From: Polaribacter litorisediminis
Lineage (GTDB): Bacteria > Bacteroidota > Bacteroidia > Flavobacteriales > Flavobacteriaceae
Assembly (NCBI RefSeq): GCF_019968605.1
Contig: NZ_CP082966.1
Location: forward strand, 545,001-609,000
Reading direction: 5' to 3'
DNA length: 64,000 nucleotides
The position numbers and the translations under genes are program-made. Below the pieces are notes generated by a model that saw only the letters and a list, made by a program, of their open reading frames with translations, was not told where the DNA came from and searched no databases. Positions 16,977 through 26,195 of the stretch are shown here, in pieces. Positions within the stretch are counted from its first letter, which is position 1; each line of letters starts with the position of its first letter.

Positions 16977-19115
16977 CTAATTTTTTATAATTTTAGATGG
17001 TGCTCTTAACTTTAATTCACTTAAAACATTTAGCGCTTCTGAAACATACATATCTTTCGATAAATTTTTGTGCCAAGCGATTCTTTTGTCTTCTAAATCT
17101 TTATTATTTTTAAAAATAGATTGCTCATATTGAGGAGATACAAACGTTAAATTTGATTTGTAATCGAACACTGATTTAAATTTTTCAGCCTCTTTTTCTC
17201 TTGCCTCACTATCCTTTAAAAACTTTTTGTAGTTTAAAGAATAGGAAGTTTCATCTTGGTTTTTCTTTAACCATTTTGCATATTCATTCACCAGTTTAAA
17301 GTTTGTATCTTCTGCAATTCTTTCTTTACTCTTATATACAACATCATTAAAATTGGCGTATGAATTTGTTTGAGAATACTTGGCTTGTGGTACTTTATCC
17401 CATTCTAAAGCGCCTTCTAAATCACGTTCACCAAATTTCATATAGCTATATCTGCTTGGCATTGCAATATCGGAATACACGCCTTCTTTTTGAGTAGAAC
17501 CACCGTTTACTCTATAAAATTTTTGAATGGTCATTTTTAAATATCCTAAATCTTCTTTATAATTTGGATAAAATTGATTGATCGGTAAAATATTCTGCAC
17601 TGTTCCTTTTCCGTAAGTTTGGTTTCCTCCTAAAATTACTGCTCTTTTATAATCTTGCATTGCCGCAGCAAAAATTTCTGAAGCAGAAGCAGAAAATTCG
17701 TTTACTAAAACAACCACAGATCCTTCCCATTGAATTTGAGGATCAATATCACTTTTAACAATAGGGTTTTCTCCACGATATTTTACCTGTACAATCGGCC
17801 CTTGATTGATAAATAACCCTGATATTTCAATAGCTGTTTTTAAAGAACCACCTCCGTTATTTCTTAAATCTACAATTAAGCCAACAACACCTTCACTTTT
17901 TAATCGTTCGATTTCTTTTTCCATGTCCTTGGCAGAATCTCTATAATTATTATCTTTAAAATCGATATAAAAGCTTGGTAAATCTATAATTGCATATTTT
18001 TTACCATTCTTTTTAACAATACTAGATTTTACAAAAGTTTCATCTAATTGAACTACGTCTCTAATAATGGATATGATTTTTGTAGAACCATCTAATTTTT
18101 TCTTTACTGTTAATCTAACTTCAGTGCCTTTTTTTCCTTTTATAAATTTAATAGCATCCGATAAACGCATTCCTACGATATCTAAAGGTTCTTCATCGCC
18201 TTGCGCCACTCTTAAAATAATATCTCCAGGTTCTAATTCTCCTTGTTTAGATGCAGGGCCTCCAGCAACCAAATCAGAAACCTGAGTGTAAATTCCTTTT
18301 TCTTGCAAACGTGCGCCAATTCCTTCTACTTTTCCAGACATGGTTTGGTCAAAATTCTCTTTTTTTGTAGGATCCATGTACGTTGTATGTGGATCAAAAG
18401 CCCCTACAACAGAATTTAAGAAGGTAGAAAACCAATCATCATTTTCTAGTCTTTGTATTCTCATGTACAATTCATCCATGTTTTCTAAAACTTCTTTTCT
18501 TGCGGATACTTCAAGCGTTTCAAAAGATTCTATTGCATAGTTTTTGTCATCTTTAAGCTTTTCTTCTTGCAAATCAATTTGGTTTTGTATTCTGCCTAGT
18601 GTTTGTAATTTTAGTTGCTTTCTCCAGTAATCAATTAATTCATTATCGTTTTTCGCAAAAGGTACTTTCGTGTAGTCTAAATCTATGATTTCATTTTTAT
18701 TAAACTGAAAGGGCTTTGCTAGTAAATCTGTATAATAAGATTTTGCATTTTTTGTTTTATCTAAAAAACGATTATAGACTAATTGGTAAAAAGAGATATC
18801 ATCTTGCAACAGTTGGTTATCAATTTGATATTTATATTGTGAAAACTCTTTTAAATCTTCTTGCGTAAAATATCTTTTACTTGGGTCTAAACTATTAATA
18901 AAAGAATCGTAAACCAATTCAGAAAAATCATCATTTAGGTCTTTTGTAACAAAATGACCTCTCGTTAAAATGTTTTTTAAAACATATATTAAAACTCTAT
19001 CTTTTTCGGCATCAGAATCTGAACTGCTATTTTGGTCTTGCGTATGGATAGAGAAACTAGTTAGCAATAAAAGGATTGCTAATAAAGTAGTACTAAATTT
19101 AGATGTCGTTTTCAT
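16977..19115 (-). CDS. Carboxy-terminal processing protease (CtpA/Prc, S41)
   Basis: A 712-residue periplasmic serine protease of family S41. After a signal peptide (FSTTLLAILLLLTSFSIHTQ) come an N-terminal Prc domain, a PDZ domain at about 235-325 (GIGARLQE...GPASKQGELEPGDIILRV), the S41 core with V-N-E-F-S-A-S-A-S-E (nucleophile Ser near 475) and the Lys of YGKGTVQ about 25 residues later, then a DUF3340-like C-terminal part. It trims C-termini of envelope proteins. The start is the ATG giving MKTTSKFSTT; an upstream TTG at 19145 adds ten residues and is less likely. Confidence 0.93.
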   Translation of the reverse strand: MKTTSKFSTTLLAILLLLTSFSIHTQDQNSSSDSDAEKDRVLIYVLKNILTRGHFVTKDLNDDFSELVYDSFINSLDPSKRYFTQEDLKEFSQYKYQIDNQLLQDDISFYQLVYNRFLDKTKNAKSYYTDLLAKPFQFNKNEIIDLDYTKVPFAKNDNELIDYWRKQLKLQTLGRIQNQIDLQEEKLKDDKNYAIESFETLEVSARKEVLENMDELYMRIQRLENDDWFSTFLNSVVGAFDPHTTYMDPTKKENFDQTMSGKVEGIGARLQEKGIYTQVSDLVAGGPASKQGELEPGDIILRVAQGDEEPLDIVGMRLSDAIKFIKGKKGTEVRLTVKKKLDGSTKIISIIRDVVQLDETFVKSSIVKKNGKKYAIIDLPSFYIDFKDNNYRDSAKDMEKEIERLKSEGVVGLIVDLRNNGGGSLKTAIEISGLFINQGPIVQVKYRGENPIVKSDIDPQIQWEGSVVVLVNEFSASASEIFAAAMQDYKRAVILGGNQTYGKGTVQNILPINQFYPNYKEDLGYLKMTIQKFYRVNGGSTQKEGVYSDIAMPSRYSYMKFGERDLEGALEWDKVPQAKYSQTNSYANFNDVVYKSKERIAEDTNFKLVNEYAKWLKKNQDETSYSLNYKKFLKDSEAREKEAEKFKSVFDYKSNLTFVSPQYEQSIFKNNKDLEDKRIAWHKNLSKDMYVSEALNVLSELKLRAPSKIIKN

Positions 19116-19254
19116 AAATCTATTGTCGTTAATTTTATTTTTCAATGTACTAATTATCTAAAATTGTGCCATAATTACAGGCTTACAAGGTTACAAAAAA
19201 TTAGTCTTTTTTATTCTTTAGGAAATGTTAAAAAGAAAATCATATAAATTAAAT

Positions 19255-19262
19255 TATATTTG
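19255..19262 (+). promoter_or_regulatory. TAnnTTTG promoter box for surE operon
   Basis: TATATTTG lies 46 bases before the surE ATG, in the divergent gap between the protease gene and surE. Confidence 0.6.
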
Positions 19263-19308
19263 CTCTTACAGTAAAGATTCAATTTATACTTAAACCCTAA
19301 ATTAATTT

Positions 19309-20079
19309 ATGCAAGAAAGACCTTTAATTTTAGTAACCAATGATGATGGTATTACTGCTCCCGGAATTAGAGCACTTATTAAAATAATGAATAAAATTGG
19401 CGAAGTTGTGGTAGTGGCTCCCGATAGTCCACAGAGTGGAATGGGACATGCTATTACTGTTGATAATGTTCTGACTTGCAATCCGATAACGATTGATGAT
19501 GGTCCTCAATTAGAATATACTTGTTCTGGAACGCCAGCAGATTGTATAAAAATGGCGATTAGCGAAATTTTAAATAAAAAACCAGATTTATGTGTTTCAG
19601 GGATTAACCATGGTGCAAATTCATCGATTAATGTTATTTATTCAGGAACTATGAGCGCAGCGATTGAAGCTGGTATAGAAGGAATTCCGGCAATTGGTTT
19701 CTCTTTATTAGATTATAAATGGCATGCAGATTTTAAGCCCGCTGAAGAGATTATAAAAAACATCACCTTAAATACGTTACTAAATGGTTTGCCAGACGGT
19801 ATTGTGTTAAACGTAAACATTCCTAATTTAAAAAAGAATGAAATAAAAGGGAATAAAATTTGTAGACAAGCCATAGGTGTTTGGAAAGAAATTTTTGATA
19901 AGCGTAAAAGTCCGTTTGGCAAAGAATATTATTGGCTTTCTGGCGAATTTGTAAATAGAGATAAAGGGCAAGACACAGACGTATATGCTTTAGAAAACGG
20001 ATATGTTTCTATAGTACCGGTTCAGTTTGATTTAACAGCACATCACATGATTCAAAAACTAAATTCTTGGGAACTGTAA
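19309..20079 (+). CDS. surE: 5'/3'-nucleotidase SurE
   Basis: A 256-residue cytoplasmic phosphatase acting on nucleoside monophosphates. The metal-binding start ILVTNDDGITAPG has the Asp pair at 12-13; SPQSGMGHAIT at about 41-51, CSGTPADC at about 71-78 and SGINHGANSSINVIYSGT-type text at about 96-112 are the family blocks. Length is normal. It is the first gene of a rightward unit surE, small membrane protein, lpxB; its 3' end overlaps the next frame by 13 bases. Confidence 0.96.
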   Translation: MQERPLILVTNDDGITAPGIRALIKIMNKIGEVVVVAPDSPQSGMGHAITVDNVLTCNPITIDDGPQLEYTCSGTPADCIKMAISEILNKKPDLCVSGINHGANSSINVIYSGTMSAAIEAGIEGIPAIGFSLLDYKWHADFKPAEEIIKNITLNTLLNGLPDGIVLNVNIPNLKKNEIKGNKICRQAIGVWKEIFDKRKSPFGKEYYWLSGEFVNRDKGQDTDVYALENGYVSIVPVQFDLTAHHMIQKLNSWEL

Positions 20080-20354
20080 AAAAAGATATTTTAATAGGCA
20101 TTTTAACCTCCTTATTTGCAACTGCGGCAGGTTGTTTTTTATATGTAGAGTATTTTTCGAAATTCAACTTTAATGAAACGCTGCAAATGATTGAAGACGG
20201 CGATTTGTATGGTAAAATTTTATCAATTGCTGCAATTCCTAATTTATTTGTATTCTTTGTCTTTATTAAAAAGAAGCAAGATAATAGGGCTAAAGGTGTT
20301 TTATTAACCACCATTATCATTGCTTTAACCACCTTAATTTTAAAGTTTGTCTAA
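20067..20354 (+). CDS. Small membrane protein between surE and lpxB
   Basis: A 95-residue protein with three hydrophobic segments (about 8-26, 47-66 and 76-94). It begins with TTG inside the end of surE and its stop overlaps the lpxB ATG by one base, so it is translationally packed into the operon. A gene of this size at this place is seen in related flavobacteria from memory; function unknown, perhaps envelope-linked through lpxB. Confidence 0.75.
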   Translation: MGTVKKDILIGILTSLFATAAGCFLYVEYFSKFNFNETLQMIEDGDLYGKILSIAAIPNLFVFFVFIKKKQDNRAKGVLLTTIIIALTTLILKFV

Positions 20355-21460
20355 TGAAATATTATATTATTGCAGGTGAAGCTTCTGGAGATTTACATGG
20401 TTCTAATTTAATGAAAGCCTTGTACCAAGAAGATGCAGGTGCAAGTATTCGTTTTTGGGGTGGAGACTTAATGCAAAAAGCTGGCGGAACCCTTGTAAGT
20501 CATTATAAGGACAGAGCCTTTATGGGCTTTTTTGAGGTTTTAAGAAACCTGAATAAGGTGTTGGTATTTATTAAATTTTGTAAAAAAGATATTGAGCAGT
20601 TTCAGCCTGATGTCATTATTTTTATAGACAATTCGGGCTTTAATTTACGCATTGCAAAATGGGCAAAACAAGCAGGATTTAAAACTAATTATTATATTTC
20701 TCCTCAAGTTTGGGCTAGCAGAGCAAGCAGAATAAAAGGGATTCAAAGAGATATTGATAAAATGTTTGTAATTCTCCCTTTTGAAAAAGAGTTTTATAAA
20801 AAATATGATTACGAAGTAACGTTTGTAGGGCATCCTTTAATAGATGGTATTGCTCATAGAAAGCAGGTAAGCGAACACAAATTTAGAGAAGAGCATCAAT
20901 TAGGAAATTTACCTATAATAGCCTTATTGCCAGGAAGTAGAAAACAAGAAATTATAAAAATGTTGTCTGTTATGTTGTCTTTGGTTGATGATTTTTCAGA
21001 CTATAAATTTGTAATCGCAGGAGCGCCAAGTCAAGATTTTTCTTTTTATAAACGTATTATTGGTGATCGAAAAGTGAGTTTTATTGATAACAAAACCTAC
21101 GATTTATTGTCCGTTTCAACAGCAGCTTTGGTAACTTCTGGAACGGCAACTTTAGAAACAGCTTTGTTTAAAGTACCACAAGTAGTTTGTTATAAAGCAG
21201 GCGCAATTTCTTATCAAATAGCAAAGAGAATTATTACTTTAAAATTTATTTCTTTGGTTAATTTAATCATGGGTAAAGAAGTAGTTACAGAATTAATTCA
21301 GCAAGATTTTACAAAAACAAAATTAAAAAAAGAACTTCTAAAAATTTTAGAGGACGAACACCGTCAGAAGTTATTTTTAGAGTATTATGAGTTAGAGAAA
21401 AAGTTAGGCGGAAAAGGAGCATCTCAGAAAACAGCAAAGTTGATTGTAGACAGTTTATAA
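20354..21460 (+). CDS. lpxB: Lipid-A-disaccharide synthase
   Basis: A 368-residue GT19 glycosyltransferase joining UDP-diacylglucosamine and lipid X in lipid A synthesis, acting at the inner face of the cytoplasmic membrane. It opens with YYIIAGEASGDLHGSNLM, the family signature, followed by RFWGGDLMQKAGG, IDNSGFNLRIA, YYISPQVWA at about 114-122, LPFEKEF, FVGHPLID and LLPGSRKQEI at about 192-201. All blocks are present and length is normal. Third gene of the surE unit, starting on the overlapping ATGA-type junction. Confidence 0.97.
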   Translation: MKYYIIAGEASGDLHGSNLMKALYQEDAGASIRFWGGDLMQKAGGTLVSHYKDRAFMGFFEVLRNLNKVLVFIKFCKKDIEQFQPDVIIFIDNSGFNLRIAKWAKQAGFKTNYYISPQVWASRASRIKGIQRDIDKMFVILPFEKEFYKKYDYEVTFVGHPLIDGIAHRKQVSEHKFREEHQLGNLPIIALLPGSRKQEIIKMLSVMLSLVDDFSDYKFVIAGAPSQDFSFYKRIIGDRKVSFIDNKTYDLLSVSTAALVTSGTATLETALFKVPQVVCYKAGAISYQIAKRIITLKFISLVNLIMGKEVVTELIQQDFTKTKLKKELLKILEDEHRQKLFLEYYELEKKLGGKGASQKTAKLIVDSL

Positions 21461-21471
21461 GTAAAAGTACT

Positions 21472-21936
21472 ATGAAAAAGATTTTAATTTTATTAATAAC
21501 CTCTTTGATTTTTGGTGCGTGTGGAGCATCAAAAAATGCTACAAAAAAAAATACGAAAACAGATAAAATTGTTTCAAACGCTTTAAAATACAAAGGTGTA
21601 AAATATAAGTATGGTGGAACGACCAAAAGAGGAATGGATTGTTCTGGAGTTGTTTATGTTGCTTTTGGAAAAGAGAATGTGCAATTGCCTAGAATTTCTA
21701 AGGATATGGCAAAAAGAGGAAAAAAGATCTCTTTAAGAAGAGCAAAAAAAGGAGATTTGTTATTCTTTAAAATTTCTAGAAGGAAAAAAAGAATCAATCA
21801 TGTGGGCTTGGTTACTTCGGTTAAAAACGGACAAGTAATGTTTATTCATGCTACCAGTTCTAGAGGCGTGATTGTGTCTTCCATGTCCGAAAAATATTGG
21901 AAAAACTCTTTCGTAAAAGCCACAAGAGTGCTCTAA
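21472..21936 (+). CDS. NlpC/P60 family lipoprotein (peptidoglycan peptidase)
   Basis: A 154-residue lipoprotein: lipobox F-G-A-C with Cys17. The NlpC/P60 catalytic core is complete: Y-K-Y-G-G-T-T-K-R-G-M-D-C-S-G with nucleophile Cys57, His110 in INHVGLV, and His126 in FIHATSS. Such enzymes cut peptide stems of peptidoglycan. It starts 11 bases after lpxB and probably belongs to the same transcript. The linker is strongly lysine-rich. Confidence 0.92.
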   Translation: MKKILILLITSLIFGACGASKNATKKNTKTDKIVSNALKYKGVKYKYGGTTKRGMDCSGVVYVAFGKENVQLPRISKDMAKRGKKISLRRAKKGDLLFFKISRRKKRINHVGLVTSVKNGQVMFIHATSSRGVIVSSMSEKYWKNSFVKATRVL

Positions 21937-21973
21937 ACTTTTTTTAGAAATAAAGTTGTAACTTTATTTCGCT

Positions 21974-23986
21974 ATGAAAAGGTTAATTAATTATGTACCC
22001 ATCCACTTTTTACTCTTCCTAATTTTAGGAATTTCTACGCAATTCTACACGAATTTTTGGCAATTTGGTTTCGTACAATTATTTCTTTTGTTGCTATTAT
22101 TTTTGGGGTTGTTTTTTTTAATTCCGAATAAAATTGTTAGAACATTATGTTCTTTTTTAGTGTTCTTTCTGATAGGAGTTTCTGCTGTTTTTATCAATAA
22201 TAAGGAGAATTATAAAAATTATTATAGCAGCTATTTGAATAGCAATGCTCAAGTCACCTTAAAAGTAACTAAAATTTTAAAATCAGGAATGTATGCGCAT
22301 AAGTATGAAGCCGATGTTATTCAGGTTGATACTTTAAAAACAAAAGGTACAATCTTGTTAAATATCTTTAAAGATAGCTTTTCTAGCACTTTAAAAGTGG
22401 ATGAAATTTTGGTTACGAAAGCATTATTCACAGAATTAAATCCACCTTTAAATCCGCATCAATTTAATTACAAATTGTATTTAGCCAAACAAGGCATTTA
22501 TCAACAATTATTTTTAGAAAAAAGCGATTATATAAGCTTAGGTTTTAAGGGTTTGTCTTTGGTTGGTTTTTCTGCCAAATTTAGAGACTTAGTCCAAGAA
22601 GCACTTTCAAAGTATCACTTTAAACCTGATGAATTAGCGGTTATAAATGCACTATTATTAGGGCAGAGACAAGATATTTCTAAAGACTTAATAGCACAAT
22701 ATTCCAATGCAGGAGCCATTCATATTTTAGCGGTTTCAGGCTTACATGTCGGAATTATTTTACTAATTCTATCTGCACTCTTGAAACCCATAGAAAGATT
22801 TAAAAATGGAAAATTTTTAAAATCACTTCTTATAATCTGTATTCTTTGGATGTTTGCTTTTGTGGCAGGTCTTTCGGCATCCGTGGTAAGAGCTGTTACT
22901 ATGTTTACTTTTTTGGCTATTGGAAATGCTTTTCAAAGAAAAAAAGTGACTGAATTTTCTTTGATTTCTTCCATGTTCTTTCTTTTGTTGGTAAAACCTT
23001 TATTTCTATTTGATGTTGGTTTTCAATTGAGTTATCTCGCTGTGTTTGGAATTATTTGGATACAACCAAAACTGTATAAAATATATACACCTACTTACAA
23101 AATCGAGCATAAAATATGGCAATTAATAACCGTTTCAATAGCTGCGCAAATAGGAGTTTTACCGTTGAGTTTGTATTATTTTCATCAGTTTCCGGGGTTG
23201 TTTATGCTTTCTAATTTAATTATAATTCCATGTTTAGGCGCAATTTTAATTGGCGGAATTCTTCTTATTTTTATGGCATTATTGGGGGTTCTTCCACAAT
23301 TTTTGGCTTCGATTTATGGTTTTATTATTTCGCTAATGAACAGTTTTGTTAGTTGGATTTCTCAACAAGAATATTTTTTATTCAAAGATATTTCATTGTC
23401 ATTTTTAATGATGATTGCTACTTATGTACTACTTATTTTGGGGATTCGATTTTTAATAAAAACAGCACCAAAAAAAGCAATTTATTTTTTAGTTTCAGTG
23501 TTGTTTTTTCAAAGTGTTATACTGTTTGAAAAGTATCAAAAGAACACTAAAATAGAATTGATTGTTTTTCATAAAACTAGAAAGTCGGCATTAGGTTTAA
23601 GGAATGGCGGTATGGTGAATATCTATCATACTATAGATTCTTTAGAAGTAAAAAAAATAAATATGATTCAGGGTTATACCGTTGGTGAAAATATAAAACC
23701 CATCTTTAGAAACCAATTTTCAGATGTTTTTCACTTTAAAAATAAGGATGTTTTAGTCATTGATAGTTTGGGTGTTTATAAAGTAAAAGGTTTAAAAAAA
23801 CCATTTATTATAATACGGAATTCTCCTAAACTAAATATGGAACGCTTGATAAAAACAATGAATCCAAGCCATATTATTGCAGACGGTTCTAATTATAAAA
23901 GCGATGTAAAAAGATGGAAAAGTAGTGCTAAAAAATTAAAAATCCCTTTTCACGATACAGGCGAAAAGGGCGCTTTTAAATATTAA
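21974..23986 (+). CDS. comEC: ComEC/Rec2-family DNA uptake membrane protein
   Basis: A 670-residue polytopic protein. A DUF4131 N-terminal part (residues about 30-200) precedes the Competence domain with the hallmark HILAVSGLHVGI at about 249-260 and further helices to about 500. ComEC forms the inner-membrane channel for single-stranded DNA in natural transformation. The C-terminal 150 residues look like a degenerate tail instead of a full metallo-beta-lactamase domain, as is usual in Bacteroidota. Last gene of the surE-lpxB-NlpC run, 37 bases after the peptidase. Confidence 0.92.
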   Translation: MKRLINYVPIHFLLFLILGISTQFYTNFWQFGFVQLFLLLLLFLGLFFLIPNKIVRTLCSFLVFFLIGVSAVFINNKENYKNYYSSYLNSNAQVTLKVTKILKSGMYAHKYEADVIQVDTLKTKGTILLNIFKDSFSSTLKVDEILVTKALFTELNPPLNPHQFNYKLYLAKQGIYQQLFLEKSDYISLGFKGLSLVGFSAKFRDLVQEALSKYHFKPDELAVINALLLGQRQDISKDLIAQYSNAGAIHILAVSGLHVGIILLILSALLKPIERFKNGKFLKSLLIICILWMFAFVAGLSASVVRAVTMFTFLAIGNAFQRKKVTEFSLISSMFFLLLVKPLFLFDVGFQLSYLAVFGIIWIQPKLYKIYTPTYKIEHKIWQLITVSIAAQIGVLPLSLYYFHQFPGLFMLSNLIIIPCLGAILIGGILLIFMALLGVLPQFLASIYGFIISLMNSFVSWISQQEYFLFKDISLSFLMMIATYVLLILGIRFLIKTAPKKAIYFLVSVLFFQSVILFEKYQKNTKIELIVFHKTRKSALGLRNGGMVNIYHTIDSLEVKKINMIQGYTVGENIKPIFRNQFSDVFHFKNKDVLVIDSLGVYKVKGLKKPFIIIRNSPKLNMERLIKTMNPSHIIADGSNYKSDVKRWKSSAKKLKIPFHDTGEKGAFKY

Positions 23987-23997
23987 GTGTTTAAATA

Positions 23998-24546
23998 TTA
24001 ACCTTTAAACTTGGGTTCAAAAGCTTTATAATAAGCACCTAATGTTTCTTTAGTTTTTAGTTCAATATGTTTATTTGTAACAAATAATTTAAGAAAAAAT
24101 TCTAATTGTTGTGGGTTGTGAAAGCCTCTTATTGGAGCTATAAAATCGCCCGTTTCATTTAAAAAAGCAATGGTTGGATACGCATTTACGCCCATATAAT
24201 CTGCAAACTCATGAGCACTATTTCTGCTGTTTGCTTTGGATGCGTCGTAATTAGGGTTTCCAAAATTAGTATCTTTATAATTTATTGCTTCATTGCCTTC
24301 TCCATTAAATTTAACTGCATAATAATGTTCATTTACATAAGCCGCTACATCCTTATTTTTAAATGTTTTTTTGTCTAATAATTTGCAAGGTCCACACCAG
24401 TTTGTATAAATATCAATCATTATTTTTTTAGGATTTTCTTTCTGAAGTTCCAATGCTTTGTTTAAGGAAATCCAGTTAATTTCTTGTGCTTTTATGCTGA
24501 TGCTAAAAAAAACAAAAGCTATGAATGTTAAAATTATTTTTTTCAT
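23998..24546 (-). CDS. Secreted thioredoxin-like protein
   Basis: A 182-residue exported thioredoxin-fold protein. The signal peptide ends S-I-K-A-Q at about 17-21; the active site is W-C-G-P-C-K with Cys51 and Cys54, the canonical thioredoxin pair, and the cis-Pro lies in VNAYPTIAFL. It should reduce or exchange disulfides in the periplasm. The start giving MKKIILTFIAFVFF is chosen because it begins the signal peptide; a longer frame from 24597 has no such logic and would overlap the transporter gene. Confidence 0.88.
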   Translation of the reverse strand: MKKIILTFIAFVFFSISIKAQEINWISLNKALELQKENPKKIMIDIYTNWCGPCKLLDKKTFKNKDVAAYVNEHYYAVKFNGEGNEAINYKDTNFGNPNYDASKANSRNSAHEFADYMGVNAYPTIAFLNETGDFIAPIRGFHNPQQLEFFLKLFVTNKHIELKTKETLGAYYKAFEPKFKG

Positions 24547-24583
24547 GCTATATGATTTACAAATTATATGCCAAATTATAAAA

Positions 24584-26128
24584 TTATCGAATGCCATGCA
24601 TTAATTTTTTGATCAAAGGATTTAAAATCAAAAAAATAAGACCAACTCCTGCCGGAATTACCGTAAAAATTAAAAAGAAGAAAGACATGGAGTATTCTTC
24701 TACTATGGCATCAATAGAGCTACCTACCAAACCAGCTATTAGATTGCCGAGAAAGTTTACTAAATACCAAACTCCAAACATCATTCCTATTTTTTTAGGA
24801 GGAACCAATTTAGAAACATAAGATAAGCCAACAGGAGATACACATAACTCTCCCATAGTGTGGAATAAATAGGCTAAAACCAACCAAATTAAACTTACCG
24901 AAGCAGTTTTTGCTCCTTGTGGAATTCCGCTAGAACCATACGCCAAAGCGCCAAAACCAATCCCTAATAGAATCATTCCAATTCCGAATTTTATAGCAGC
25001 CGAAGGATTGAATTTGCTTTCCCACCATTTAGAAAATAAAGGTGCTAAAAAGATGATAAAAAGTGAGTTTAATATTAAAAACCAAGACGCTTCAATTTCT
25101 GCGGAATCTTTAGGGATAATTACAGAAAGTTTCCAGATGACCAATCCCCAAATACTTAAAAAACTGATTCCTAAAATACTATTTGATAAAGATATGATCT
25201 TAAAAGTCTGACGGAATAATTTTATTAAAACCCAAGAAATAATTAGCAAAGGCACTGTAGATACTAGAATATCTACTATTTTAAAAATAAAAGCAGCATT
25301 TCCAGACAATGTTCTTTGTGTATAATCTCTTGCAAAAATATTCATAGAACCACTAGCTTGTTCAAAAGCAGCCCAAAAGAAAACGGTAAAAAAAGCTAAA
25401 AGACCTACAACAATATAACGATCTCTTTGAATGTTTGGTGAAACTTCTTTTTCCGCAGTATCTAAAGTATCGACTGTTTTTGCTAGAACTTCTTTTTTAT
25501 TAGGAGTGACGCCAACGTTTTCAAAGATTTCTCTACCAAACCAAAATTGCATAGTTCCTAAAAACATAAAAATTCCCGCTAACCCAAATCCCCAAGAATA
25601 ACTTAAGTTACTAGCCAAAAAACCACAAAGTAATACCCCTAAAAAACCACCGGCATTTACACCCATATAGAAAATAGTATATGCCCCATCTTTGCGTTCT
25701 GGGTATTTGTCATACAAACCACTTACGATAGAAGTTACATTAGGTTTAAATAATCCGTTTCCGATTATTAGAAAAGTAATACCCATATACAAGGTGAATT
25801 CTGTTTCCATAGCCATGGAAGCATGCCCCAATGTCATCGCAAATGCGCCTAAAGCCACGGCTTTTTGGTATCCGAGTAATTTATCAGCAATAATACCACC
25901 AAGCAAAGGTGTTAAATAGACCGAACTTGTGTAAATTGTTAATAAACCGATGGCTCTTTCACGAGTCCATTCCCAGCCACCATCAGAAAAAGAAGCGGTT
26001 AAAAATAGCACAAAAATGGCACGCATTCCATAATAGGAAAAGCGTTCCCACATTTCGGTAAAGAACAGCACAAATAATGCGGGTTTATGGTTTAATAAAC
26101 TAAATTCTTTTGATGTTGTTGCACTCAT
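24584..26128 (-). CDS. POT/PTR2 proton-coupled oligopeptide transporter
   Basis: A 514-residue inner-membrane transporter with about 14 helices. Helix 1 has the POT proton-coupling signature FTEMWERFSYYG with Glu25, Glu28 and Arg29; the PTR2 motif FYMGVNAGGFLGVLLCGFLA begins near residue 153. It imports di- and tripeptides with protons. It follows a paralogous POT gene on the same strand with a terminator between them, and a DPP IV peptidase gene lies just upstream, so the three genes form a peptide-use group. Confidence 0.94.
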   Translation of the reverse strand: MSATTSKEFSLLNHKPALFVLFFTEMWERFSYYGMRAIFVLFLTASFSDGGWEWTRERAIGLLTIYTSSVYLTPLLGGIIADKLLGYQKAVALGAFAMTLGHASMAMETEFTLYMGITFLIIGNGLFKPNVTSIVSGLYDKYPERKDGAYTIFYMGVNAGGFLGVLLCGFLASNLSYSWGFGLAGIFMFLGTMQFWFGREIFENVGVTPNKKEVLAKTVDTLDTAEKEVSPNIQRDRYIVVGLLAFFTVFFWAAFEQASGSMNIFARDYTQRTLSGNAAFIFKIVDILVSTVPLLIISWVLIKLFRQTFKIISLSNSILGISFLSIWGLVIWKLSVIIPKDSAEIEASWFLILNSLFIIFLAPLFSKWWESKFNPSAAIKFGIGMILLGIGFGALAYGSSGIPQGAKTASVSLIWLVLAYLFHTMGELCVSPVGLSYVSKLVPPKKIGMMFGVWYLVNFLGNLIAGLVGSSIDAIVEEYSMSFFFLIFTVIPAGVGLIFLILNPLIKKLMHGIR

Positions 26129-26150
26129 ATAAATAAGTTTTTGAAAACAG

Positions 26151-26182
26151 AAAACCTCATAAAATTTGGTTTATGAGGTTTT
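26151..26182 (-). terminator. Terminator between the two POT genes
   Basis: AAAACCTCATAAA pairs with TTTATGAGGTTTT over 13 bp with a 6-base loop; read leftward it ends the upstream POT transcript. Confidence 0.75.
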
Positions 26183-26195
26183 GTGAATAATTATT